Origin: CAVVYV01 sp963752585
Lineage (GTDB): Bacteria > Actinomycetota > Thermoleophilia > Solirubrobacterales > 70-9
Assembly: GCA_963752585.1 (NCBI GenBank)
Contig: CAVVYV010000008.1
Span: 558,001 to 622,000 of the forward strand
Direction: 5' to 3'
Length of the DNA: 64,000 nucleotides
This document shows positions 18,701-28,873 of this stretch, piece by piece. The stretch's first letter is position 1, and each line of letters opens with the position of its first letter. Below the pieces are notes generated by a model that saw only the letters and a program-made list of their open reading frames with translations, did not search any database and was not told the origin of the DNA. The position numbers and the translations under genes were made by a program.

Positions 18701-18732
18701 TACGCTTCCAGGGCTGGCTGACTGACCAGTCA
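18701..18732 (+). promoter_or_regulatory. Probable promoter -10 and TetR-like operator upstream of acyl-CoA dehydrogenase
   Basis: A -10-like TACGCT (18701-18706) is followed by the palindrome TGACTG-AC-CAGTCA (18719-18732), with 6-bp arms and a 2-bp spacer. It would lie just downstream of the transcription start. Such elements are typical of TetR-family repressors of fatty-acid catabolism genes. The palindrome is seen; the regulator is not in the immediate vicinity. Confidence 0.5.
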
Positions 18733-18779
18733 ATCGGTTCCGGCAACGGACTTAAACGCGCGACAAGGAGTGGCTATCC

Positions 18780-20011
<1,232 letters not shown>

Positions 20012-20015
<4 letters not shown>

Positions 20016-20779
20016 TCGCCGGCGAAGAACTCGAGCGCGGTCTTCGTCTTCGTCTGCTGCTCGCCGGAGAGGTTGACGCCCCGCTCGCTCAGGTACGCCC
20101 TGGCCGGGCGGCGACGTCGAAGGCCTCCTCGGGCTTGCACTTGGTGGAGAGCTCGAGGATCCTCGAGCCGTCCGGGTAGAGCCAGAGCTCCGCTACGAGC
20201 TTCCGGTCATAGCCCTCGGGCGCGTGCTTCAGCTTGAGCACGTGGACGGGGCCGAGCACGCTGAGGTCGTCGAGCTCGATTCCCTTCGGGGCGTGCTCGG
20301 CGTAGAAGGCGCGCTGCTCCTTGGAGAAGAGCTTGCTGAGCGGGCGGCTGCCCGCGAGCGCCGCCTCCTTCACCCGCCCGGCCTTGAGCTCGCCCTTGAA
20401 CGACCCAGAGCAGACGAAGCCGCCGGGCATCGCGTCGACCTCGACCCCGAAGGTCTTCGCCGCCCGCACCTCGTCGGGCAGCTCCTGGGGGACCACCGGG
20501 CGAAGCTTCACCACCGAGTCATCAGGCCTTCCCTGCGAGCGGCGAGCCCGCGCCACCACGCCCGCCTTGTTCAGGGTGAGCTCTGGGGTGTCGAAGAAGA
20601 AGATCTGCTCTCAGGTAGCTGTCGAGCGGATCCAGCTCCAGGGCCTGTCCGGTCGAGCGCTGGTCCTCGTCGGGGACCGTGAGCTTCAGCTCGACGCTGT
20701 CCGCCCCCTCGATCAGCCCGAGGATCTCCCTCAGCTGCTGATCGGTGAGCCCCGGTGCCGCTTCCGCCGCTGTAGCCAT
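20012..20779 (-). CDS. CYTH-domain protein (second copy, actinobacterial type)
   Basis: About 255 residues. The N-terminal half has VELKLTVPDEDQRSTGQAL then FFDTPELTLNKAGVVARARR and DDSVVKLRPV, the tunnel-strand pattern of a larger CYTH subfamily often annotated as adenylate cyclase. The second half contains LVAELWLYPDGSRILELSTK. Breaks near 20605 and 20105 cancel each other. The first family signature reads VELKL rather than ExExK, so activity is uncertain. Unlike the CYTH gene at 4686 it has no CHAD partner. Convergent with the acyl-CoA dehydrogenase gene (4-bp overlap), divergent from the PadR gene. Confidence 0.75.
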
Positions 20780-20854
20780 TCCTCGCTCCTCCGGTCGAGG
20801 CGCCCCTCCCTGACCTTATGGCATCCGCCTCGAATTCAGTTGGCTTTGTAATCA

Positions 20855-20881
20855 ACTTACGTGTAAGTAGCCCCGTAGACT
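20855..20881 (+). promoter_or_regulatory. Operator palindrome and leaderless promoter of the PadR gene
   Basis: Perfect inverted repeat ACTTAC-GT-GTAAGT (20855-20868) overlaps the expected -35 position of a -10-like TAGACT (20876-20881). The GTG start of the PadR gene at 20890 follows 8 bases after that -10, fitting a leaderless transcript. A PadR dimer bound here would block its own transcription and perhaps that of the divergent CYTH gene. Confidence 0.5.
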
Positions 20882-20889
20882 CGGGTCCC

Positions 20890-21359
20890 GTGGCCGAGCG
20901 CGAGCAGGGGGCGAAGCCAATCTCAGAGGCGGTGGCCCAGGCGGCGAAGGCCGGCGCCGAGGGGGTGCGGGAGCGCGAGGGCCGCAGGCGCGGCGGGCGG
21001 CCTTCCGACGTCTTCGGTGGAGAGGTCCGGCGCCGCGACGTCTTCCCGCTGCTCGTCCTCCACCTGATCGCCCAGGAGCCCGCCTACGGCAACCGCCTGA
21101 TCGAGTCGATCGAGGAGATCACCCAGGGGGTGGTCTCGGTCAATCCCAACACGATGTACCCGCTCTCCGCGAGATGGAGGGGGAGGGCCTGGTGGAGGGG
21201 CGCTGGGAGCTACCCGACCGCCGCACTCGGCGCTACTACTCGATCACCCCCGCCGGCCGCCGCGAGTACAAGCGCCTCCTCGGCGAGGTCGAGCCCTTCC
21301 TCGACTCGGTGATCCGCTCGGTGAGCCTGATCAAGCGCGAGGTCTACGGGTCCCAATAG
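20890..21359 (+). CDS. PadR-family transcriptional regulator
   Basis: About 155 residues. A charged N-terminal tail precedes the PadR winged helix: DVFPLLVLHLIAQEPAYGNR and LIESIEEITQGVVSVNPNTM, then LREMEGEGLVEGRWELPD and TRRYYSITPAGRREYKRLL. A break near 21170 (MYPL/LREMEG junction) shifts the frame. I prefer the GTG at 20890 over an ATG at 20818 because the latter would place promoter and operator inside the coding region. Ligand unknown; PadR proteins often sense phenolic or hydrophobic compounds. Confidence 0.8.
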
Positions 21360-21365
21360 GCAAAT

Positions 21366-21986
21366 TCATCGCTCGCGGCCGATCTCCCTCCGGTAGCGGG
21401 CGTCCTCATCCTCGACCGCGCGCGCCTTTGCAAGTACCTCTTCGATCTGGGCGTCGGGGATCATGACCGCCCCGGAGCGATCAGCGAACACGTACTGGCC
21501 GGGCATCACTCCCACACCCGAGAGGATCACGGGGACGTTGGCCTGGAAAGGTGTCACCTCGTCCCCGCCCCATCGAGTCGACTCCCCAGAGCAGTAGGCG
21601 GCGAACTCGTACCCGGCGAGCTCGTCGAAGTCTCGCAAGCGGCCGTCGGTGATCACCCCGGCGCATCCGTGGTGCTGCAATCGGGAGAGCTTCGTGCCGC
21701 CCCCCATCGAGACGTCGGTGTAGCCGTTGCTGGCCAGCACCACGACCTTCCCCTCTGGCTCGTCGCCGACGGCCTCGTAGAAGAGGTTCGCGAGGTTGTA
21801 GCGCTCCGGGTCAAGCCGCGCCGAGCAGCTCGGGAAGTACGAGATCGTGACCGCCGGACCAAAGAGCACCCGCCCGGGCGTCGGGCTGACGAGGTCGAGG
21901 ATGTGGCAACGGTGCCTATGGAGCCGCCCCATCGCGTCAACCAGGTCCGAGGTCTTGAGGCCCTCGAGGGATTGCACGCCCCTCAC
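21366..21986 (-). CDS. RraA-like / HMG-aldolase family protein
   Basis: Intact 206 residues from GTG. The family core is visible: LKTSDLVDAMGR at the N-terminus, then GVITDGRLRDFDELA (the G-x-TDG--RD motif of the active or ring-binding site), and a C-terminal VMPGQYVFADRSGAVMIPDA. The superfamily includes RNase E inhibitor RraA and metal-dependent HMG/CHA aldolases. Without an RNase E context, a class II aldolase-like or decarboxylase role is more likely, but the substrate is unknown. Convergent with the PadR gene. Confidence 0.8.
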   Translation of the reverse strand: MRGVQSLEGLKTSDLVDAMGRLHRHRCHILDLVSPTPGRVLFGPAVTISYFPSCSARLDPERYNLANLFYEAVGDEPEGKVVVLASNGYTDVSMGGGTKLSRLQHHGCAGVITDGRLRDFDELAGYEFAAYCSGESTRWGGDEVTPFQANVPVILSGVGVMPGQYVFADRSGAVMIPDAQIEEVLAKARAVEDEDARYRREIGRER

Positions 21987-22041
21987 CCTATGCCTGTGTG
22001 ATTGGCGGCAGGTCAGTCAGCCCCTCCGCGTGAAAGGGGCG

Positions 22042-22517
22042 CTAGAGGTCGCGCTCGTAGTAGAGCATCACCGGGCCGTCGGGCCTCGCCCTCGCGGTTG
22101 GTGAAGCCGGCGCTCTCGTAGAGGCCCGAGCGGCTGTGTCGGTCTCGCTCGTGCCCAGGTCGATGATGTCGGCGCCGTGCTCGCGCGCCGCCTCCATCGC
22201 CGCCTCGAGCAGGGCGCGGCCGAGTCCCTCGCCGCGACGTCGGCGGGCACCACGTAGAGCTCCTCGAGGTAGGCGGCGAGCGCCTCCGAGTAGACTGGCC
22301 GTCGGAAGCGGAGCTGCGCGAAGCCGTCCGGGCCGTCCCCGCCGAGGAGCACCGTCGACCTCGCCGCTCCCGAGCTGCTCGCGGTAGCGGCGCTCGGCGA
22401 GCACGTCAGGCTCGTCGATCGGCTCGTCGAACTCGGTGTTGAAGTCGTGCATCAGCCGGGCGACCTCGGCCGCGTCGCTCGACGGTGGCTCGCCGGACCC
22501 TCGGATCGCTCGGACAT
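22042..22517 (-). CDS. GNAT-family N-acetyltransferase
   Basis: About 158 residues scattered over three frames. Family features appear in order: EVARLMHDFNTEFDEP at the N-terminus, LGGDGPDGFAQLRFRRPVYS and LAAYLEELYVVP (the strand before the acetyl-CoA loop), RGEGLGRALLEAAMEAAREH (pyrophosphate-binding helix), HGADIIDLGTSETDTAA, and RPDGPVMLYYERDL at the end. At least four breaks lie between 22480 and 22085. The start ATG at 22517 gives MSERSEG before the first break. Substrate unknown. Confidence 0.75.
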
Positions 22518-22596
22518 GCCGAGAGTATGTCGGCGGCGGGTGCCGTGAGCCTCTATAGCCTTCCCCGGCCAACCGACCCTGAGAGGGAGTCCGCAC

Positions 22597-24594
22597 ATGT
22601 TCGTCTTCAAGGCCGCCGTGCTGGGCGGCGGCACGATGGGCGGCGAGATCGCCCAGGTGATCGCCAAAGCCGACATCCCGGTGGTCGTCAAGGACGTCGA
22701 GCAGAAGTTCGTCGACCACGCGCTGGAGAAGTCGCGCGAGGTCACAAAGTCCCAGCTCGACAAGCTCGTCTCGAAGGAGAAGCTCACTCAGGAGGCCGCC
22801 GACGCCCGCCTCGACGAGGTGATGGGGCTGATCACCGGCGCCACCACCTACGACGACTTCGGCGACGTCGACATCGTGATCGAGGCGGTGCCGGAGAAGA
22901 TGGACCTGAAGAAGTCCGTCTACCGCGAGCTCGACCAGGTCACTCCCGGCCACGCGATCCTCGCCTCCAACACCTCCTCGCTCTCGATCACCGAGATGGG
23001 CCGCGAGACGCTGCGACCCGGCAAGGTCGTCGGCTTCCACTTCTTCTATCCCGGCGTCGGTGATGCCGCTGGTCGAGATCATCAGCGGCGAGGACACCTC
23101 GCGGGAGACGGTGACCGCCGCCTTCAACTTCGCCCAGGCGATCCGCAAGCAGCCGATCACGTGCTCGGAGGTGCCCGGCTTCGTCGTCAACCGGATCCTC
23201 AACTCGGCCGCGGGCGAGGTCTGGCGCCAGCAGGAGGAGAAGGGCCTCTCGATCAAGAAGATCGACGAGGGCGTGGCGGCCGCGAACGTGTCGCCGATGG
23301 GGCCGTTCTTCCTGATCGACATGCTCGGCCTCGACACCGTCCTTCACGTCGCCGAGCACCTCCACGAGTCCTACGGCGATTCCTTCTACGTCCACAAGGG
23401 GATGCGGAAGCTGGTCGCCGACGGCCACCTCGGGGCGAAGTCGGGCGGCGACGGCTTCTACAAGGACGGCGAGCCCCAGATCGAGGGCGACGCCGACCCC
23501 GATCCGGAGGAGCTCGCCGACCTGTTCATCCTCAAGTCGCTGGTCGAGGCGTGCGCGCTGCTCGAGGAGGGCGTCTCGACCGTCCGCGAGATCGACCTCG
23601 GGATGATGGCCGGCGCCGGGCTCGACCCGCGCCGGGGCCTGTTCCCGCCGTTCTGGAAGGCCGACCTCGAGGGCCTCGACACGATCCTGGAGAAGCTCGA
23701 GCGCTACGAGGAGAGCCACGGGGAGCGCTTCGCTCCGCCGCGGACCCTGAAGCGCCTCGTCGCCCAGGGCCGCCTCGGCCTGAAGACGGGGCAGGGCTTC
23801 TACGCCTACCCGCAGGGCGAGGCCGAGGGCGCGGTGAAGCTGGAGAAGCGCGGCGAGGTGGCGATCGCCTGGCTCGCCAACCCGCCGATGAACGCGATCT
23901 CGCCGAGCGTGATCGAGGACCTGGGCAAGGTCTGGGAGCAGGTGAAGGGCGACGGTGAGGTGAAGGCGATGGTCGTCTACTCCTCGCTGCCGGTGGTCTA
24001 CTCGGCCGGCGCCGACATCAAGGCCTTCACCCAGATGGACACCCCGGAGAAGGGGGCCGAGCTGATCAACAACGGCCACGCCCTGCTCAAGGAGCTGGGG
24101 GAGAGCCGGATCTCGACCGTGGCGGCGGTGAACGCGATCGCCTACGGCGGCGGCTGCGAGCTGGCGATGGCGTGCGACTTCCGGGTCGCGGCCCAGTCCG
24201 CCGTCTTCGGCCAGCCGGAGATCAACCTCGGGATCATCCCCGGCTTCGGCGGCACCCAGCGCCTCCCCCGGCTGGTCGGGGAGTCGAAGGCGAAGGAGAT
24301 GAACCTGACCGGCGACGCCGTCCTCGCGCCGCGAGGCGCGCGTGATCGGCCTCGCCGACGACCTCGTTCCCGACGAGGAGCTGCTCGACGTGGCGATCCT
24401 CTGGGCGCGGAAGCTGGCCGGCCAGGCGCCGCTCGCGGTCGAGCAGGTGAAGCTCGATCTCCCACAAGGGGGATCTCGACGAGGGGATCGAGGCGGAGAA
24501 GCAGGCGTTCGCGAAGGTGTTCCTCTCCGAGGACGGCCGGGAGGGGATCTCGGCGTTCCTCCAAAAGCGGAAGGCTGAATGGAAGGGCAAGTAG
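22597..24594 (+). CDS. 3-hydroxyacyl-CoA dehydrogenase / enoyl-CoA hydratase fusion
   Basis: About 665 residues. An NAD-binding dehydrogenase domain comes first (AAVLGGGTMGGEIAQVIAK, ILASNTSSLSITEM), then two dehydrogenase C-terminal helical repeats (VPGFVVNRILNSAAGEVW; GMMAGAGLDPRRGLFP). A crotonase domain is last (VVYSAGADIKAFTQMD, INLGIIPGFGGTQRLP). It catalyses hydration and oxidation in beta-oxidation. The order dehydrogenase-then-hydratase is the reverse of E. coli FadB and resembles the archaeal type. Breaks near 23056, 24335 and 24470. A start-proximal GAGAGGGAG supports the ATG at 22597. Confidence 0.9.
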
Positions 24595-24694
24595 TGGGCG
24601 GGCGCCGGGGTCGCCGTCTCAGCCGAGAACACCATCGTCTGATCCGGCGACCCCGCACCCGCCACGATAGCCGTCCATTCATTGCCGCTGTCAA

Positions 24695-25453
24695 ATGACC
24701 GCTGACACCAGCACAGCAGCATCGAGAACTCGCTGAGCTCATCCGCGAGAGCGAGTGCACCGTTGCGCTCACCGGAGCGGGGATCAGCGTGCCGTCGGGG
24801 ATTCCGGACTTCCGGACGCCCGGGGAGGGGTTGTGGGAGAAGGTCGATCCGATGGAGGTCGCCCACATCGACTCCTTCCGCCGCGACCCGGCCCGCTTCT
24901 GGAGCTTCTACCGCCCCCGCCTCCACAGCCTCGGCGGAATCGAGCCGAATCCCGCCCACGAGGCGCTGGCGGAGCTCGAGCGCCGTGGGCCTGCTCGAGG
25001 CCGTGGTCACCCAGAACATCGACATGCTCCACCTCAAGGCCGGATCCGAGCGGGTGATCGAGGTCCACGGCTCGATCCGCAGCCTCAGCTGTCAGAGCTG
25101 TGAGCGGAGCTTCGCGATCGAGGACTCCGAGGAGCTCTTCGACCCCGAAGGGCGTCGCCCGCTGCTCCGGCTGCGAGGGCCTGGTGAAGCCCGACGTCGT
25201 CCTCTTCGGCGAGCTGCTGCCCGCGGACGCGATGGCCGAGGCGGAGGCGCTCGCCGCCCGCGCCGACCTGATGCTCTGCGTCGGCTCCTCGCTCGAGGTC
25301 TATCCGGTGGCCGGGCTGCCCTCGGTCACGCTCGGCCGCGGCGGGCGCCTGGCGATCGTCACCAAGGGCCCGACCCCGTACGACGGGGACGCGGAGCTGC
25401 GCCTCGACGGCGATGTCGCCGAGGAGCTCTCGGCGGTCCTCGCCGCCCTCTAG
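24695..25453 (+). CDS. cobB: Sir2-family NAD-dependent protein deacylase
   Basis: About 250 residues with the sirtuin signatures: NAD-binding GAGISVPSGIPDFR, TQNIDMLH, catalytic histidine in VIEVHGSIRSLSCQ, the zinc-binding pairs CQSCERSF and CSGCEG, and VGSSLEVYPVAGLP. It removes acyl groups from lysines using NAD. Breaks lie near 24730, 24985 and 25160. The ATG at 24695 gives MTADTSTAASR before the first one. The short spacing after the beta-oxidation fusion is consistent with shared control of acyl-CoA metabolism, but no operon evidence is decisive. Confidence 0.88.
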
Positions 25454-26196
25454 GAGGCGCAGCTAGGCCGGACTGACTCGGACCGTCGAGGCGCTCGCGG
25501 AGCGCGGCGACTCGCTTCTCGGACCTTCTGCTCGCGCGGGCCCGGATCCCGCTCCAGGGCGGCCTCGGCGGCGGCGAGCCCGTAGCGGGCCTCGTCCTCC
25601 CGCCCCTGCTCGGCGTCGAGCCGCGCCCGCAGCAGCATCGTCTCGGCCGGATGGACGCGGTCGCGGCCGGCGAGCACCGCCGCCACCCGGCTCTGCGGCT
25701 CGACCTCCTCGTAGCCGCCCCCGCTTCGGGGGCGGCAGCTCCCGGGCCGCGGTCCAGCGGCCCTCGGCGAGCTCCTCGCCGCTGCCGTAGCCGATCCTGA
25801 TCGCCAGCGCCCGGGTCGCGGCGACGTCGGCGACCAGCGGGATCGGCGGCGCCGGCACGAAGCGCATGGAGGGCGCGGTTGACGACGAGCCGTCGCCGAG
25901 CGCACCTCCGCGGCCCTCCGGCGGGCGTCGCCCGCCACCGACTCGAGCCAGGCCGAGGCCTGCTCGGGGTCGGCGAGCTCCTCGGCGCCGGTGACCGTGA
26001 CCCGGGTCACCGGCACCTCGCCCGGCTCCCCGGGATCGACCTGACGCGGCCGCCGCCGTCGCCGGCGGGAGGGCCTGGGCGCGCCGATCGTCTCGACGAT
26101 CAGCACCCTCTCGATCTGCGCCCTCGCGGGCGAGGTAGCGGCCTTCGGGAAGGCCGATCCGGCCGGCGAGCTCGAGCTGGGTGAATGGCCTGAGCC
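25450..26196 (-). CDS. Hypothetical protein following the cell-wall hydrolase gene
   Basis: A coding signal of about 245 residues broken into several frames. Readable parts are RPFTQLELAGRIGLPEGRYL, RVLIVETIGAPRPS followed by a run of arginines, VPVTRVTVTGAEELADPEQA, LVADVAATRALAIRIGYGSG and LLRARLDAEQGREDEARYG. The last two suggest a helical, TPR-like C-terminus. The start codon could not be placed and the end is uncertain because it runs into the sirtuin stop. I do not recognise the family. It directly follows the hydrolase gene on the same strand. Confidence 0.5.
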   Translation of the reverse strand, partial: GSGHSPSSSSPAGSAFPKAATSPARAQIERVLIVETIGAPRPSRRRRRRPRQVDPGEPGEVPVTRVTVTGAEELADPEQASAWLESVAGDARRRAAEVRSATARRQPRPPCASCRRRRSRWSPTSPRPGRWRSGSATAAARSSPRAAGPRPGSCRPRSGGGYEEVEPQSRVAAVLAGRDRVHPAETMLLRARLDAEQGREDEARYGLAAAEAALERDPGPREQKVREASRRAPRAPRRSESVRPSCAS

Positions 26197-26197
26197 G

Positions 26198-28664
26198 TTA
26201 CTCGCCCTGGTGGGCGCCGCTGGCGCTGGTCGTCGGCCGGGAGCGAGGCGTCGGAGGGCTTCGGGCGCACCTCCGGGTTCTCGATCTCGCCGAGGCGGTC
26301 GATCAGCCGCTCCCACTGCTCGGGCTTCAGGACCCGGGCGAGCTGGTCGAACGGCTGGCCCGCTCCGTACGAGCGGCGTGAAGCCGACGTGGATGTGGTC
26401 AGCGTGGTCGCCCATCGCGAAGGTGGGCGCCCCCATCTCCATCAGCGAGATGATCTGCGCCGGCCGCATCGTGCCCTGGAGCTTCAGCAGGTCGCGGATC
26501 ACCGCCTCGGTGACCGACCCCGGTCCCTGGTTCCCGATTATCGGGATCCCGTTCACCGCGGCGATGTCGACCGCGTTGCCGGAGGAGTGGGCGGAGACGT
26601 TGCCCGAGGTGGTGTAGAAGCTGTGGCCGCACTTGAGCGAGGTGACCGTCAGGCGATAGCCGCGCTCCGCCAGGTACTCCAGCACCGCGAGGGTGCGGCG
26701 GTCGATCTGCCCGGACTCGATGTCGGTGCGCCCGCAGGAGTAGATCTGGAGCCGCGGGTCGGCGAGCGCCCGCTGGGCGAGCACCTCCTTCGACATCAGC
26801 AGGATCTGACCGATCGAGGCGTCCGAGCCGAACGGGTCCTGGCCGGAGGCGCGATAGATCGCCGTCGTCTCGAGGAGCTTCCAGCCGTCGAGGATCGGCT
26901 TCGGGTCGATCTTCGGAGCGCCGCGTCCGGCGGGCCGGATCGCGAAGTTGAGGTGCGGGGCGCCCTTGGTGCCCGTCTGCGCCGAGTCGCCGATCTGGCC
27001 GAGGACGGTGCCGCCGGTGACCTTGGAGCCGACCTTGAGCGGCTTCAGCTCCATCGTCTTCGCATCGAACTTGAAGACGTCGTTGAAGTAGCTCTTGAAG
27101 GTCTCGTAGGCCGGCACCCGCTCGCCGAGGAGGCTGTCGAGCTGGCCGCTGACCGAGGCCTGGCCGACGTTGGCGGGCCGCTCGGGGAGGGCGAAGAGCC
27201 GGTCGCGAAGCTCCTCGGTGTTGGCCGGGGCGGCGGCGCTTCTTCCTCGGTTCGGCGGCAAGCCTTGGGGCCTGATCGTTGCCGCCGGCGGTGGCGGGAT
27301 CGCTCGGGGCCTGTCCTGGTCGGAGCCCTTCGGGCTCTCGAGCTTGAAGTCGGCGGCGGTGAGCGCGTTCTCCTTCGGGACCGGATGGGAGTCGGCGATC
27401 GCGCCGAGGCCGGCGTAGGTGTAGCGGTTGCCGTAGGCGTCGGTGAGGATGATGAAGTGGCCGAGCTTCGCGTTCTCGCCGAGCGCCGTGATCACCCCGT
27501 CGTTGACGGCGACCACCGGAGCGTTAACGCTCGAGTAGATGTTGATGCCTCGGCGGGTGGGGCTGTCCGAGACGACGTCGGCGGCGTTGCCGGCGGCGGT
27601 CCGGTTGGTCACCGAGCGCTTCAGCGCCTCGCGCTCGGAGATGTCGTCGGCGTAGCGGGCGTCGGCGGCGACCGGGAAGTGGGCGCCCTCGGTGAGCCCG
27701 GTGAGCGAGCCGATCAGATCGTCGGGGAGCTTCGAGTACTGGTTCGCGTAGAGGAGGACCTCGTCGACGTACCAGTCGGCGTGGTTGTAGGCGAAGATCG
27801 CCCGGCGAAGGTCCTCCTCGCCGCCGGCCGCCTTCAGATAGCGGGCCGCCGCGCAGATCGCGTCGACCGGGTTGTAGGGATCCTTGCGGCCGTCCTCGTT
27901 CGCGTCGGTCGCCGTAGGCCTGCCAGCTCGAGGGGATGAACTGCATCCAGCCCATCGCCCCGGCGGAGGAGACGTTGAGGTTGGTGCCGAAGGCGGTCTC
28001 GATCCGGTTGATCGAGGCGAGCACCTGCCACGGGATCGAGTACTCGGTGCCGCAGGCCTGGTAGATCGGCAGCAGGAACGGCGGGATCTCGAAGGAGTCG
28101 ATGACGAAGTTGGGGACGCCGATCGGCGCGGCGCCGAACTGGGCGATGGTCAGGCCCGGGTTGGCGTTGGTGGGCGAGCCGTCGGGGTTGCGGACCGGGG
28201 GCTGCTCGATCTTCTCGCGCTGGGCCTTGATCACGCCCTTCGCCTTGCCCTGCTTGGGGCCCTTCTTGCCGAAGAGGCCGCCGCCCGGCGCGGCTCCGGG
28301 CTTCTTCGTGCCCCCGGCCGGGGCGCCCGGCGCCGGCCGTGCCCTGGGTCGTGCCGCCGCCCGTCGAGCCGCCGCCGCCGCCGCCCGAGCCGCCGCCGCC
28401 GCCTGAGCCGCCGCCGCTGCCGCCTGAGCCGCCGCCGGTGGGCGGGTTGTACTCGCTCGTGTCGGCCGGGCTCGAGCAGCCCGGGTCGCCGAGGTCCGCG
28501 AGGCCGTCGCCGTCGTCGTCGCTGAGGTTGGCGCAGGCGGGGAGAGGGGCGCCGCCCGGGACGTCGACCTGGACCCCGCCGACCGTGACCGAGGTGGCGG
28601 TCCCCGCGGCGATCACGGCGAGCGTGCTGCCAAGGGCGATGATGAGAAGGAGCTTCTTTGTCAT
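26198..28664 (-). CDS. Secreted cell-wall hydrolase: lytic transglycosylase + degenerate LytM (M23) + M15-like peptidase
   Basis: About 820 residues. In order: signal peptide (TKKLLLIIALGSTLAVIAAG), a calcium-loop-like DDDGDGLADLGDPGC, and a Gly/Ser linker. An SLT/MltB-like transglycosylase follows, with catalytic Glu in SINRIETAFG and GAMGWMQFIPSSWQAYG. Then comes a LytM-like domain (NAPVVAVNDGVITALG to GAPHLNFAIRP) and a terminal M15-like domain with the metal pattern SAHSSGNAVDI and DHIHVGF. The LytM metal ligands are changed (RRGIN for HRGID; HLN for HLH), so it is probably inactive. Breaks near 28330, 27905, 26375 and 26230. Confidence 0.85.
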
Positions 28665-28810
28665 TTGGCTAGCCGCAGTCTCCAGGGACCTGACGGGTTT
28701 GCCCTCGGCGCAAACCTCCCTGTCCGCACGGCAGGGGGCACGCTACTGCTTCGCTTTCCCCATTGCAACGGGGAACCGATCCCCTTGGGGGCCGCCTGCC
28801 CGGCGGTCTG
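28665..28810 (-). promoter_or_regulatory. Structured leader of the cell-wall hydrolase gene
   Basis: Minus-strand leader able to form at least three consecutive stem-loops: TTCCCC/GGGGAA around 28757-28776, CCCTG/CAGGG around 28717-28735, and a perfect GGTTTGC-GCCGAGG-GCAAACC at 28696-28716. I could not match it to a known riboswitch core (c-di-AMP, c-di-GMP, cobalamin). Function is unknown; structure is seen directly. Confidence 0.4.
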
Positions 28811-28815
28811 AATAG

Positions 28816-28841
28816 TTGAGTCGAGATTACTCGACTATACT
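28816..28841 (+). promoter_or_regulatory. Promoter with embedded palindrome upstream of the coiled-coil gene
   Basis: TTGAGT (28816-28821) and TATACT (28836-28841) flank and overlap the inverted repeat AGTCGAG-ATTA-CTCGACT (28819-28836). Spacing of 14 bases is short for a standard promoter. The start of a nine-codon reading frame (ATG at 28848) falls where a leaderless transcript would begin, and its stop overlaps the GTG at 28874. Confidence 0.45.
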
Positions 28842-28873
28842 CTAGCAATGGCCCGCGATACCTTGACTACGAC

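Noticed and set aside
20818..20889. ATG at 20818 as start of the PadR protein
   Set aside because: It would put the palindrome and the -10 inside the coding region. The GTG at 20890 fits a leaderless transcript better.
22988..24868. Long minus-strand open frame opposite the beta-oxidation fusion
   Set aside because: Shadow of the fusion gene. The plus strand shows catalytic motifs throughout.
28690..28720. GAGGGCAAACCCG on the minus strand, resembling the c-di-GMP-I (GEMM) 5' half
   Set aside because: The required GACGCAAAGCC half does not follow. The bases are explained by the local GGTTTGC/GCAAACC hairpin.
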